Source of the DNA: CAZDKK01 sp964603725
Lineage (GTDB): Bacteria > Eisenbacteria > RBG-16-71-46 > CAIMUX01 > WJJG01
Length of the DNA stretch: 64,000 nt
Assembly (NCBI GenBank): GCA_964603725.1
Contig: CAZRWW010000008.1
Coordinates: 1 to 64,000 of the forward strand
Reading direction: 5' to 3'
The notes beneath the pieces are model-generated. The model did not search any database. It saw only the letters and a list, made by a program, of their open reading frames with translations, and was not told the DNA's origin. The translations under genes were made by a program, and so were the position numbers. Shown here in pieces: positions 9,588 through 18,406 of this stretch (positions within the stretch are counted from its first letter, which is position 1; each line of letters starts with the position of its first letter).

Positions 9588-12173
9588 CTACCGGTGCACG
9601 ACGCCCGCTCGGCGCGCCTGCGCCTCCCACCAGCAGATCAGCTCGCGGTCGAAGTAGTCGTCCAGGCCGGCTGACCGCGGCGTGATGCGCACGGCGAAGC
9701 CGAAGTGGCCGCTCGTGTGGCAGCTCACGACGCCCGTGTACTCGTGATGTCGTTCATTCGAGCTGATCAGCGTCATCAGGGCGCTGCGCCCGTCGCGGAT
9801 GTTGCCCTCGACGAGATCGCCGTAGAAGACCTCGAGCTTCACATCCTGGGGGGTGAGGTCGCCGAGGTCGACCGACACGCGGGTCATCAGCCGATCGCCG
9901 ACGGCCAGGTCGAAGCCCGAATCGGTCGTGACATCCAGGATGCGCACGCCGTGCCACCTGGCGCGCACGTGCGCCTTCCACTCGGAGATCTCGCGCGCCC
10001 GCTGCATGTCGTTGGCGGCCAGCCAGTTCCAGTTGAGCAGCGAAGAGATGTAATACAGCCGCGTGTACTCCTCGGCGGCCCGGTTCATGTTGAACTTCGG
10101 GCAGATCGTCATCATCGAGGCCTTGATCTTGTCGATCCAGCCGCGCGGCAGCCCGTCGCGCCCGCGATCGTAGAAGAGCGGAACGACCTCCTCCTCGAGC
10201 AGGCTGTAGAGCGCCTCGCTCTCGACGTCGTCCTGATGGGTGGGGTCCTTGTAGACCTCGCCGTTGCCGATTGCCCAGCCGTTGACCCCGTCGTAGGCCT
10301 CGCACCACCAGCCGTCGAGAACCGACAGGTTGAGCCCGCCGTTGACGACGACCTTCATGCCGCTCGTGCCGCTGGCCTCGAGCGGACGGCGCGGCGTGTT
10401 GAGCCAGACGTCGACGCCCTGGACCATGGTGCGCGCCAGGTCCATGTCGTAGTCCTCGAGGAAGACGACGCTGCGGCGGAACTCCGGCTGCTTGGCGATG
10501 CGGATGATCTCGCGGATGAGCTCCTTGCCGGGCTGGTCCTTGGGATGCGCCTTGCCGGCGAAGATGAACTGCACGGGCCGGTCCGGGTCGGCCGCGATGC
10601 GCCGGAAGCGCTCCATGTTGCGGAAGAGCAGCAGCGCGCGCTTGTAAGTGGCGAACCGCCGCGCGAAGCCGATCGTGAGCGTCTCGGGGTCGAGCGCCTC
10701 TTCGGCCTGACTGATCTGCACCGTGTGCGCGCCGCGGCGCTCGAGCTGCTCCTTCAGCCGCCGGCGCGCCTCGGCCACCAGTCGCGTGCGCAGCCGCTCG
10801 CGCGCGCGCCACAGCTCGGCATGCGGGATCGCGTTGACCCGCTGCCAGACCTCCTGGGCGACCGGGTTCTCGAGCCACTCGGGCCCCAGGTACCGGTCGA
10901 AGAGGCGCGCGGTCTCGTCCGAGTACCAGGAGGGCAGGTGCACGCCATTGGTGACCGAGCCGATCGGGATCTCATCCTCGGGCGTGGTGGGCCACAGGCC
11001 GCGCCACATCGAGCGGGCCACTTCGCCGTGCAGCTTGCTGACGCCGTTGCGGAAAGTCGACAGGCGCAGGGCGAGCGCCGTCATGTTGAACCCCTCGGAG
11101 GGGTCGTCGGCGCGCACCCGGCCCAACCGCAGGAGCTTCTCTTCGGGCACGCCCATGCGCCGGGCGAAGGGACGCAGGTAGCGCACGGCGAGCTCGGGCG
11201 GGAAGACATCGTGCCCGGCCGGGACCGGCGTGTGAGTCGTGAAGATGTTGCTGGCCGCGACGATCTCGCGCGCGGCGTCGAACGACAGGTTGTGGCGCTC
11301 CATGAGCGCCGCGAGGCGCTCGAGGGTCAGGAACGCCGAGTGCCCCTCGTTGAGGTGGCAGACGGTCGGCGACACGTCGACGGTCTCGAGGGCGCGGACG
11401 CCGCCGACGCCCAGGAGAATCTCCTGGCGGATGCGCACGTCCAGGTCGGCCTCGTAGAGGCGCTCGGTGATGCGCCGGTCCTGCTGATCGTTCTCGCTGA
11501 TGTCGGTGTCGAGCAGGAACAGCGGGATGCGTCCCACCTGCACGCGCCACAAGCGGGCCAGGACGGCGCGGTCGGCGACCTCGACCTCGATCAGCTCGGG
11601 CATCCCGTCCTGGCGGCGGACGACCCGCATCGGGAGACCCGAGAAGTGGATCTCGCGGTGCGTCTCGCGCTGCATGCCGTCCTGGTCCAGCTCCTGGTGG
11701 AAGTACCCGCGCCGGTAGAGCAAACCCACGCCGACCATCGGGAGCCCCAGCTCGGAGGCGGATTTAAGGTGGTCTCCGGCGAGCACGCCCAGTCCGCCGG
11801 CGTAGAAGGGCAGCGACTCGTGCAGGCCGAATTCGGCCGAGAAGTACGCGATGCGCGATTCCTGCGTCTCGGTGTGCACCTCCGAGTACCAGGTGGGGTG
11901 TTCCATGTAGCGGCGCAGGTTGTCCTCGACGCGATCCATGTGGGCGAGGAAGGTCTCGCGCGCGGCCAGATCGTTGAGCCGCTCCTGATCGACCACGCCC
12001 AGCAGCGTCACGGGATTATGGCCGGACTTGTGCCACAGCTCGGGGTCGATCCGGCGGAAGAGGGCCACGGCCTCGGGGCTCCAGGTCCACCACAGATTGA
12101 GGGCGATGTCCATCAGGGGCCGGATCCGGTCCGGCAAGGTGGGTCTGACCCGGAATTTCTGTATGGTTCTCAT
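9588..12173 (-). CDS. glgP: Alpha-glucan (glycogen) phosphorylase, GT35, bacterial short-type
   Basis: 861-residue cytosolic enzyme that phosphorolyses alpha-1,4-glucans to glucose-1-phosphate using PLP. The PLP lysine is Lys607 in EASGTSGMKVVVNGG. Other family blocks are AYFSAEFGLHESLPFYAGGL near residue 110, VCHLNEGHSAFL, TTHTPVPAGHD and GFARRFATYKRA. The N-terminal ~100 residues match the DUF3417 extension found in the Thermotoga-type alpha-glucan phosphorylases, which differ from the rabbit-muscle/MalP type. The start at 12173 is chosen because homology begins at MRTIQKFRVRPTLP; the frame stays open far upstream without protein-like composition. It likely works with the GH57 enzymes at 54327 and 58892. 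A possible ECF-type promoter lies about 190 bases upstream. Confidence 0.95.
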   Translation of the reverse strand: MRTIQKFRVRPTLPDRIRPLMDIALNLWWTWSPEAVALFRRIDPELWHKSGHNPVTLLGVVDQERLNDLAARETFLAHMDRVEDNLRRYMEHPTWYSEVHTETQESRIAYFSAEFGLHESLPFYAGGLGVLAGDHLKSASELGLPMVGVGLLYRRGYFHQELDQDGMQRETHREIHFSGLPMRVVRRQDGMPELIEVEVADRAVLARLWRVQVGRIPLFLLDTDISENDQQDRRITERLYEADLDVRIRQEILLGVGGVRALETVDVSPTVCHLNEGHSAFLTLERLAALMERHNLSFDAAREIVAASNIFTTHTPVPAGHDVFPPELAVRYLRPFARRMGVPEEKLLRLGRVRADDPSEGFNMTALALRLSTFRNGVSKLHGEVARSMWRGLWPTTPEDEIPIGSVTNGVHLPSWYSDETARLFDRYLGPEWLENPVAQEVWQRVNAIPHAELWRARERLRTRLVAEARRRLKEQLERRGAHTVQISQAEEALDPETLTIGFARRFATYKRALLLFRNMERFRRIAADPDRPVQFIFAGKAHPKDQPGKELIREIIRIAKQPEFRRSVVFLEDYDMDLARTMVQGVDVWLNTPRRPLEASGTSGMKVVVNGGLNLSVLDGWWCEAYDGVNGWAIGNGEVYKDPTHQDDVESEALYSLLEEEVVPLFYDRGRDGLPRGWIDKIKASMMTICPKFNMNRAAEEYTRLYYISSLLNWNWLAANDMQRAREISEWKAHVRARWHGVRILDVTTDSGFDLAVGDRLMTRVSVDLGDLTPQDVKLEVFYGDLVEGNIRDGRSALMTLISSNERHHEYTGVVSCHTSGHFGFAVRITPRSAGLDDYFDRELICWWEAQARRAGVVHR

Positions 12174-12599
12174 GATGCCTGCCTGTCTCTGTCTCGCGCG
12201 CTGACTGCCTGCCCTAGGCAAACGCTCTCCACAGCGGCCCGCCGGCCGGCGGGAAGGCCCCGGGCGCCGGACTGCCTGGTCCGCGCAAGCCGCTATGAGT
12301 CCGTCTCCTAGACCGTCCGGACCTCTCCCTAGGGGATCGACGCCCCCCGGGTGAATCTTGATAGACCGCCCCGACCCGTTCGGGTTCCCGCACCCCCGGG
12401 CGAGGGCAAGATCGGACAAGGATACACCTGGGGAAGTGGCTTGCGGAGCAAGAAATGCGTCGCTCCCGGCCGCGTGGTTTTGGGCTGGCTGGACGCGGCG
12501 GTTTCTGTCAGAATGTCCGGCTCGGATCGTCTGACGCCCAGGGCCGGGCGGGCGGGCAGGGGACCGGGGCGGTGGCGTCAAGAACAAGGGGGAGTGGTT
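12174..12599. other. 426-bp divergent intergenic region
   Basis: Separates glgP (leftward) from the malic enzyme gene (rightward). Apart from the weak ECF-like promoter noted separately I see no RNA gene, and no frame with protein-like composition. Confidence 0.5.
12361..12388 (-). promoter_or_regulatory. Possible ECF-sigma promoter for glgP
   Basis: Read on the minus strand: GGAACC, 16 bases, GTCTAT. This resembles the GGAAC/GTC consensus of ECF sigma factors, and an ECF factor is encoded at 31783-32553. Short motifs like this occur by chance in GC-rich DNA. Confidence 0.25.
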
Positions 12600-13952
12600 A
12601 TGGCGGACGGGCAGAAGCTTACCAAGGAGCAGCTCGAGGCCAAGGCGGCGCAGCCGGGCATCGATGCGATGAAGATGCATCCTTACTACCGCGGCAAGGT
12701 CGGCGTGGCGCCCAAGTGCGTGGTGCGCGACTTCAAGGACTTCGCGATCTGGTACACGCCGGGCGTGGCCAAGCCCTGCCTCGATATCAAGGCGAACCCT
12801 GAGACGGTCTTCCAGCACACGAACAAGGCCAACCTCGTGGCCGTGATCTCCGACGGCACGCGCGTGCTCGGCTTGGGCGACATCGGCCCGGAGGCCGCCA
12901 TGCCGGTCATGGAGGGCAAGGCGCTGCTCTTCAAGTACCTGGGCGGCGTGGATGCCTTTCCCCTCTGCATCGCCGAGAAGGATCCGGACAAGCTGATCGA
13001 CATCGCCCTGAAGCTCCAGCCGACCTTCGGCGGCTTCAACCTCGAGGACATCTCGCAGCCCAAGTGCTTCCACGTGCTCGACACGCTGCGCGCGAAGGCG
13101 CACATCCCCGTCTGGCACGACGATCAGCAGGGCACGGCGGCGATCATCTTTGCCGGCCTCGTCAACGCGGTGAAGCTGGTGGGCAAGGATTTGAAGAAGG
13201 TCAAGATCGTCCTGGTCGGCGCCGGCGCCGCGAACATCCGCGCGGCGCACGTCATGTACAAGGGCGGCGTGCCGTGGGAGAACATCATCCTGCTCGACTC
13301 GAAGGGCACGCTGCACCGCGGGCGCACCGAGCTCGCCAGCGACTTCAAGGAGAAGTGGGAGCTCTGCCAGATCACCAACGGCGATCAAGTCAAGGGCGAC
13401 GTGGCCACGGCCATGCGCGGGGCCGATGTCGTCATCGCGGCCTCCAAGCCCGGCCCCGGCGTCATCAAGCCCGAGTGGGTCACCGCCATGGCCAAGCAGC
13501 CCATCGTCATGCCGTGCGCCAATCCGGTGCCCGAGATCTGGCCGTGGGAGGCCCTGGAAGCGGGAGCGGCCGTCGTCGCCACGGGTCGCTCCGACTTCCC
13601 CAACCAGGTCAACAACTCGCTCGGGTTCCCGGGCATCTTCCGCGGCACGCTCGACGTGATGGCGAGCACCATCACCGACGAGATGTGCATCGCGGCCGCC
13701 CTGGAGCTGGCCAAGGTCGCCGAGGACAAGGGGCTGCGGCCCGATTACATCATCCCGTCGATGGACGAGTGGGAGGTCTTCCCGCGCGAGGCGGTCGCCG
13801 TGGGCCTGAAGGCGATCGAGCAGGGCGTCGCGCGCGTCAAGAAGTCGCGCGAGGAGCTCATGAAGATGGCCGAGGATACCATTCGCCATGCGCGCGAAGA
13901 GACGCAGGTCCTGATGAGGGAAGGACTCATCCGGCCGTACGTGGAGAAGTAG
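12600..13952 (+). CDS. maeA: NAD(P)-dependent malic enzyme (oxaloacetate-decarboxylating)
   Basis: 450-residue cytosolic enzyme converting malate to pyruvate and CO2 with NAD(P)H formation. It is the short bacterial form without the phosphotransacetylase-like domain. Visible blocks are IWYTPGVAKPCLDI (Tyr active-site region), VISDGTRVLGLGDIG, VWHDDQQGTAAI (metal-binding acidic residues), the Rossmann motif VGAGAANIRA around residue 206 and NQVNNSLGFPG. The ATG at 12600 follows AAGGGGGAG; the extension upstream to 12351 has no family similarity. A canonical terminator lies about 80 bases after the stop. Cofactor preference cannot be fixed by eye. Confidence 0.93.
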   Translation: MADGQKLTKEQLEAKAAQPGIDAMKMHPYYRGKVGVAPKCVVRDFKDFAIWYTPGVAKPCLDIKANPETVFQHTNKANLVAVISDGTRVLGLGDIGPEAAMPVMEGKALLFKYLGGVDAFPLCIAEKDPDKLIDIALKLQPTFGGFNLEDISQPKCFHVLDTLRAKAHIPVWHDDQQGTAAIIFAGLVNAVKLVGKDLKKVKIVLVGAGAANIRAAHVMYKGGVPWENIILLDSKGTLHRGRTELASDFKEKWELCQITNGDQVKGDVATAMRGADVVIAASKPGPGVIKPEWVTAMAKQPIVMPCANPVPEIWPWEALEAGAAVVATGRSDFPNQVNNSLGFPGIFRGTLDVMASTITDEMCIAAALELAKVAEDKGLRPDYIIPSMDEWEVFPREAVAVGLKAIEQGVARVKKSREELMKMAEDTIRHAREETQVLMREGLIRPYVEK

Positions 13953-14028
13953 CCGTACCCGGATGATCACGCGCCGCGCTCCGGGCGTGGCGGGGGAAGC
14001 GGAAGGCCCCGTTCACTCCGGAGCACGC

Positions 14029-14064
14029 CGAGGGGCCCCGCCTGGCGGGGCCCCCTCGTTTTGG
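14029..14064 (+). terminator. Rho-independent terminator after the malic enzyme gene
   Basis: CGAGGGGCCCCGCC pairs with the GGCGGGGCCCCCTCG arm across a very short loop and is followed by TTTT. It is the only hairpin in the window with a proper T-run. Confidence 0.88.
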
Positions 14065-14174
14065 TGCGCCCATTCTCCATGACGACGCGCAACGACCTGG
14101 TGTGTTAGGCTAGAAGGCGCCAAGCCGGCGCCGGCCGACCCATCCTGTTGTTCTCCGCTCGCAAGGAGGTCGCC

Positions 14175-14876
14175 ATGAAGAATCTCCTGCTCCTCCTGGC
14201 CCTGCTGGCGTCGCTCTCGGGAGCGAACGCGGCGAACCACGCCAGCACGGGCTACAGCAAGGACACCACCATCATACGCTCCGACCCGGAGTGGCCTTGC
14301 TACGGCACCTTGAATGTCCACCATGACTCGTCCTTCGAAGACGGCTTCTGCTGGATGAGCGGGGGCGTCGTTCCGGGGACCACGTACGGCGCCTTCGGCG
14401 AGAGCTTCGCGGTGTCAAGCTACTTCGGCGTCGTGTGCGTGTGTTTGTGGGTGACCCAGACAGGCGACTTCTCCGGTCAGACGCTGGACCTCTACATGTG
14501 GGAAGGCGGGATCTCCGGACCGCCAGGCGTCGTGCTGGGCGTCCTGGTCGGTCAAGCGCTGTACAACGTTCCCTACTGGCCGACCGTCGGCCAGAACGAT
14601 CTCTTCTTCGGGCGGGATGTCCACACCGACTTCACGGTCGGCTATTGGGCGGATTTCTCGGCCTCGCCTTGCGGCTGGTACCTTGCCGCTGATCAGGACG
14701 GATTCGGCGGCCATCCCTGGACAAACATCGCCCCCGGGACCGGGTATCCGACCGGCTGGCAGCGCCCGGACGTTGTCTGGTCGGCGTGCCAGAGCTTGGG
14801 CATCGGGGCCGTGGATGGCATGATCAGCCCCGTTGAAAGCGCGACCTGGGGGCAGCTCAAGCAGCTGCTCCGATAA
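14175..14876 (+). CDS. Small secreted protein, TWG-tail family member 1
   Basis: 233-residue exported protein of unknown function. The signal peptide covers residues 1-19 (MKNLLLLLALLASLSGANA) and AAGGAGGT precedes the ATG at 14175. The mature part has paired Cys and many Trp/Gly/Tyr and looks like a beta-sandwich. It has two paralogs here (21609, 25566) sharing ASTGYS, FE-GFCW, a GAF-E-F block, LDIYLWEGG-like text, FWPTVGQND-FG, GYWADFS-PCGWY-ADQDGFGG-PWTN-APG and WSA---SLGIG. The protein ends SPVESATWGQLKQLLR, a tail shared with four other secreted proteins of the window. The VCBS gene follows after 36 bases, probably in the same operon. Confidence 0.85.
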   Translation: MKNLLLLLALLASLSGANAANHASTGYSKDTTIIRSDPEWPCYGTLNVHHDSSFEDGFCWMSGGVVPGTTYGAFGESFAVSSYFGVVCVCLWVTQTGDFSGQTLDLYMWEGGISGPPGVVLGVLVGQALYNVPYWPTVGQNDLFFGRDVHTDFTVGYWADFSASPCGWYLAADQDGFGGHPWTNIAPGTGYPTGWQRPDVVWSACQSLGIGAVDGMISPVESATWGQLKQLLR

Positions 14877-14912
14877 AGAGATGGACAGCCTTCGCGGCAC
14901 AGGAGGTCAGCC

Positions 14913-16799
14913 ATGAAGAACAGGAACGCCACAGCCACAGCAGTTGAGGTGCGCACTCAGGTCATCCTGGGGTGCCTGGCGATGTTGGTGTGCCTCTGCC
15001 CCGGGCAGCTCCGGGCGCAGGGTCCAGCGGCGGAGTCGCCGGCGGACCTGCCCTCGAGTCCGCCTCCGGTCGAGGCCGTCGAGGGCGTCGAGGCCGTCGA
15101 GGGCGTCGAGGCCGTCGAGGCCATCTCCCACACCGCCGCATTCGGAGGCCAGGGGTCGGCGTCCCGCGCGGATGGAAGCTGCTTCAGCGACGTGACCGCG
15201 CAGTCTTCTTGTGAAGCCGACGCGGGCCGCTTCGGCCCGGTCTGGACCTTCCTCGCCTCGGCCGTCACCATGTCCTCTCCCCGGCTGGCCGACGTCGACG
15301 GCGACGGCGTCGAGGAGATCATCCAGGCAACCATGGGCGCCATCGGCACCCCCTACGGGCAGGGGCGGGTCTACGTCTTTCGCCGCGACGGCACGGCGCT
15401 CTCGGGCTGGCCGGTCATCGTGACGTCGCCCTTCACGGCGGGCTGTCCGGCGGTCGCCGACCTGGATGGCGACGGCGACGTGGAGATCGTCGCCCAGAGC
15501 TGGGCCTACACCTACGTGTGGAACTCCGACGGCACCAACTTCCCGGGCTGGCCCAGGTACCACGGAACGAGTTCCAGCGTGTCGGCCGCCCTGGCCGATC
15601 TGGATGGGGACGGCGACCTGGAGATCATCTGCCCGACCGGCTCGACGCTGAACGTCTGGCATCACGATGGAGCGGTGTTCCCGGGCTGGCCCTTCGTGGC
15701 GCCCAAGCTCGTCTCGCCGCCGGCCGTGGCCGACATCGACGGCGATGGCCAACCGGAGATCGCCGCCGGCTGCTGGGAGGGTCCCTATCCGGGTTCGGGC
15801 CAGTACCCGTTTTACGTGTTCAAGGCCAACGGGACCCACGCCCCGGGCTTCCCCATCGCCAATCCGGGGGGCCAGACCCGCGGCGCCATCTCGCTGGGGG
15901 ATCTGGACGGCAACGGCACGGTCGAGATCGTGGCCCGGATCAACGACTGCATCTGCGTCTGGAACGCCCAGGGCCAGATGCAGCCGGGCTGGCCGGTCTG
16001 CCCCGATCTGATCCGCAATTCCGCGACCGCCATCGGCGACATGGACGGCGACGGCGACCTCGAAATCGTGATCGCCGGCTATCAAGCGCAGGCGTATCAC
16101 CACAACGGCGCCGCCGTGGCCGGTTGGCCCGTGGCGGTTCCGCCGGGCACGGGGAACATCAACTCGGGTCTCGTCATCGCGGACGTGGACGGAGACCCCG
16201 CCCAGCGCGAGGTCGTGGTGCACTCGCCCAACACCTTCACCGCGCTGCACGCGAACGGCACCTACGTGAGCGGCTTCCCGTTCAACCTGTCCGACGACAA
16301 CCAGTCGGGGACCTTCTCCGCCGCGCCGGCGGTCGGGGATCTGGATGGCAACGGCCAGGTGGAGTACGTCTTCGTCTCGGCCTCGGGGCGGATCGCCTAT
16401 TTCGACGAGCCGCTGGCCTACGCTGGCGACGCCGACTGCTGGCCCGTCATGCAGCACGACGCCTGGAACACCGGGTTCCTGAGCCGGACCGATCCGGCCG
16501 CCGTGGAAGCGATTCCCTCTGGAAGCGGCGGGCTGCGCCTGACGGTCCCGAATCCCATGCGGCCGGGGTGCTCGCTGCGCATGGATGCGCCCGTGGGGGG
16601 GCCAGCGCGGATCGAGATCTACACCCTCGACGGCCGGCGGGTGGGCGAGCTTCTCGCGGGCCCGATCGGAGCGGGCGCGCGCGAGTTGCTCTGGAATGGA
16701 CGCGCCGATGACGGGCGGCGGGTGACCGCGGGGGTATACTTCTTGTCGGCCCGCGTCGGGGCGCTGGCTGAGCGCCGGATGGTCGTGCTCATGCCGTGA
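14913..16799 (+). CDS. Secreted VCBS/FG-GAP repeat propeller protein with FlgD-like C-terminus
   Basis: 628-residue exported protein with AGGAGGTC before the ATG and a signal peptide through about residue 36. A Val/Glu/Ala repeat linker follows at residues ~53-70. The main body has eight calcium-binding FG-GAP/VCBS blades of the form ADxDGDGxxEI (for example ADVDGDGVEEI, ADLDGDGDVEI, GDMDGDGDLEI) with recurring PGWP turns, expected to fold as a beta-propeller used for adhesion or polysaccharide binding. The C-terminal ~85 residues are a FlgD-like Ig domain (NPMRPG, DGRRVGELL, WNGRADDGRRVTAGVYFLSA). Calcium-binding capacity is inferred from the motif. It sits between the small secreted protein and the beta-helix protein in one direction. 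Confidence 0.9.
   Translation: MKNRNATATAVEVRTQVILGCLAMLVCLCPGQLRAQGPAAESPADLPSSPPPVEAVEGVEAVEGVEAVEAISHTAAFGGQGSASRADGSCFSDVTAQSSCEADAGRFGPVWTFLASAVTMSSPRLADVDGDGVEEIIQATMGAIGTPYGQGRVYVFRRDGTALSGWPVIVTSPFTAGCPAVADLDGDGDVEIVAQSWAYTYVWNSDGTNFPGWPRYHGTSSSVSAALADLDGDGDLEIICPTGSTLNVWHHDGAVFPGWPFVAPKLVSPPAVADIDGDGQPEIAAGCWEGPYPGSGQYPFYVFKANGTHAPGFPIANPGGQTRGAISLGDLDGNGTVEIVARINDCICVWNAQGQMQPGWPVCPDLIRNSATAIGDMDGDGDLEIVIAGYQAQAYHHNGAAVAGWPVAVPPGTGNINSGLVIADVDGDPAQREVVVHSPNTFTALHANGTYVSGFPFNLSDDNQSGTFSAAPAVGDLDGNGQVEYVFVSASGRIAYFDEPLAYAGDADCWPVMQHDAWNTGFLSRTDPAAVEAIPSGSGGLRLTVPNPMRPGCSLRMDAPVGGPARIEIYTLDGRRVGELLAGPIGAGARELLWNGRADDGRRVTAGVYFLSARVGALAERRMVVLMP
15069..15122 (+). repeat. 18-bp tandem repeat, three copies, in frame
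   Basis: Unit GTCGAGGCCGTCGAGGGC encodes the VEAVEG linker between signal peptide and propeller. Two copies are identical and the third differs by one base, so expansion is recent. Confidence 0.9.
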
Positions 16800-16800
16800 C

Positions 16801-16827
16801 GCGCCGGCCCGGGCCGGTGACCGGCGC
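16801..16827 (+). terminator. GC hairpin directly after the VCBS gene
   Basis: GCGCCGG and CCGGCGC flank 13 bases. Inside this, CCGGCCCGGGCCGG (16804-16817) is itself a perfect palindrome, so two alternative folds exist. There is no T-run. It may attenuate read-through into the next gene or hide part of its leader. Confidence 0.35.
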
Positions 16828-16849
16828 GCACCGAAGGGGGTGTCCGAGC

Positions 16850-18403
16850 ATGTTCACGTCTGGCGGGCGCAATCTCGCCCAGGGCGCGCGGGCGGCGTGC
16901 GTGCCGACCGCGCTCTGGCTCATCGCCGCGGCCTCGGCCGGCGCGGCGACCCATCTCGTCCGGCCCGACGGCGCCGGCGACTTCCCGACGATCCAGGCGG
17001 CGGTCGACGCCGTCGCCGAGGGGGACACGATCGCGCTCGCGGACGGCACCTTTCGGGGCGACGGCAACCGCGACGTCACCTTTGGCGGCAAGGACGTGGT
17101 CGTGCGGTCCCAGAGCGGCCAGGCCGCGCTGTGCGTCATCGATTGCCAGGGGACCGAGGAGGAGCCGCACCGCGGCTTCGAGTTCTGTAGCTGGGAGAGC
17201 CCGGCCGCGATCGTCGAGGGGCTGACCATCCGCAACGGCTACGGGCCCGACAATCCCTACGACACGAGCGAGGGCGGCGCGGTGCGCTGCTACTTTGCTC
17301 TGCCGACGCTGCAGGACTGCGTCTTCACGAACAACCGCGCGGACCGGGGGGCCGCCATCATGCTGACGGGCCCGTCCGCGCCCCTCATCCGCCGGTGCAC
17401 GTTCACGGGCAACCACGCCTTTCTCGACGCGGCCGGCATCCACTGCATGGACACCTCGGCGCCGCTGGTCTGCGACTGTCTCTTCCAGGAGAACACGGCC
17501 GCCTCGCGCGCGGGGGGCGTCTTCGCCGACTACTACGCCTCGCCGGTGTTCAGCGGGTGCACCTTCACGGACAACCATGCCGGGAGCGGCGGGGGCGGCG
17601 CGGCCGCTTGCGGCAGCGCCGATCCGCTCTTCCGCCGGTGCACGTTCGTGGGCAACTCGGCCGATGCGAACGGGGCCGGTCTGAGCCTCTCGTGCAGCGC
17701 CGACGCCTTCCTGGAGGGCTGCATCATCGCCTTCAACACCGTCGGCCCGGCGGTCACGGCCCTCAACCAGTCGACCGCGACGCTCTCGTGCTGCGACCTC
17801 TTCGGCAACGCGGGCGGAGACTGGGTGGGGCCGATCGCCAGTCAGCAGGGGCTGAACGGCAACTTCTCGGCGGACCCGCTCTTCTGCGATCTGCCGGCCG
17901 GCAACCTGCGGATCAACGGGTCGTCGCCTTGTCTGCCGCGCAATCATCCGCAGGGGGCGGAGTGCGGCGTGATCGGCGCGTGGGGGGTGGGCTGCCCCGC
18001 TACCGGGGTCGACCCGCTCGCAGCGCCGCCGGCCCGCCTGCGGCTCGCGTCCCCGTGGCCGAACCCATCGACAGGCCGGGTGGAGTTCCGCTTCGATCTT
18101 CCCGTCGAGACCGCGGGAGCCCGGCCCGTCGAGGCCGCGGGGACCTGGCCCGTCGAGGCCGCGGGGACCTGGCCCGTCGAGGCCGCGGGGACCTGGCCGC
18201 CGGCAACCGCAAGCTTCCGCGTTCACGATGCGGCGGGGCGGCTGGTGACGATGCTGCTGCAGCGGCCGCTGGAGCCCGGCGCGCACGTCATCCGCTGGGA
18301 CGGCCGGGACCTCTCCGGACGACCGGCCCCGGCCGGCGCCTACTTCGCCCGGTTGCGCTACGGCGATGAGACGGCCGTGCGCGCCTTCCTGCTGGCGCGC
18401 TGA
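16850..18403 (+). CDS. Secreted right-handed beta-helix protein with FlgD-like C-terminus
   Basis: 517-residue exported protein. I prefer ATG 16850, preceded by GAAGGGGG, which gives a signal peptide ending near residue 34; a GTG at 16796 overlapping the previous stop by four bases (GTGA) is possible. The entry segment VRPDGAGDFPTIQAAVDAV is the classic N-terminal cap of pectate-lyase/pectin-esterase-like parallel beta-helices. It is followed by repeating rungs of the type C-F-N-N-x-A and GGAV-x-x. Many Cys occur in the rungs. Such proteins bind or cleave polysaccharides, but no catalytic set can be identified. The C-terminal FlgD-like domain (WPNPSTGRVEFRFDLP, DAAGRLV, WDGRDLSGRPAPAGAYFARL) is interrupted by a four-copy repeat at 18101-18196. 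Confidence 0.88.
   Translation: MFTSGGRNLAQGARAACVPTALWLIAAASAGAATHLVRPDGAGDFPTIQAAVDAVAEGDTIALADGTFRGDGNRDVTFGGKDVVVRSQSGQAALCVIDCQGTEEEPHRGFEFCSWESPAAIVEGLTIRNGYGPDNPYDTSEGGAVRCYFALPTLQDCVFTNNRADRGAAIMLTGPSAPLIRRCTFTGNHAFLDAAGIHCMDTSAPLVCDCLFQENTAASRAGGVFADYYASPVFSGCTFTDNHAGSGGGGAAACGSADPLFRRCTFVGNSADANGAGLSLSCSADAFLEGCIIAFNTVGPAVTALNQSTATLSCCDLFGNAGGDWVGPIASQQGLNGNFSADPLFCDLPAGNLRINGSSPCLPRNHPQGAECGVIGAWGVGCPATGVDPLAAPPARLRLASPWPNPSTGRVEFRFDLPVETAGARPVEAAGTWPVEAAGTWPVEAAGTWPPATASFRVHDAAGRLVTMLLQRPLEPGAHVIRWDGRDLSGRPAPAGAYFARLRYGDETAVRAFLLAR
18101..18196 (+). repeat. 24-bp tandem repeat, four copies, inside a FlgD-like domain
   Basis: Unit CCCGTCGAGGCCGCGGGGACCTGG gives PVEAAGTW. Three copies are identical and the first is diverged. 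It is inserted between two strands of the Ig-like fold of the beta-helix protein. Confidence 0.92.
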
Positions 18404-18406
18404 GGG

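Noticed and set aside
9705..12311. 868-codon open frame antisense to the glucan phosphorylase
   Set aside because: High-GC codon bias leaves the opposite strand open; the translation is a low-information mirror of the real gene with no domain.
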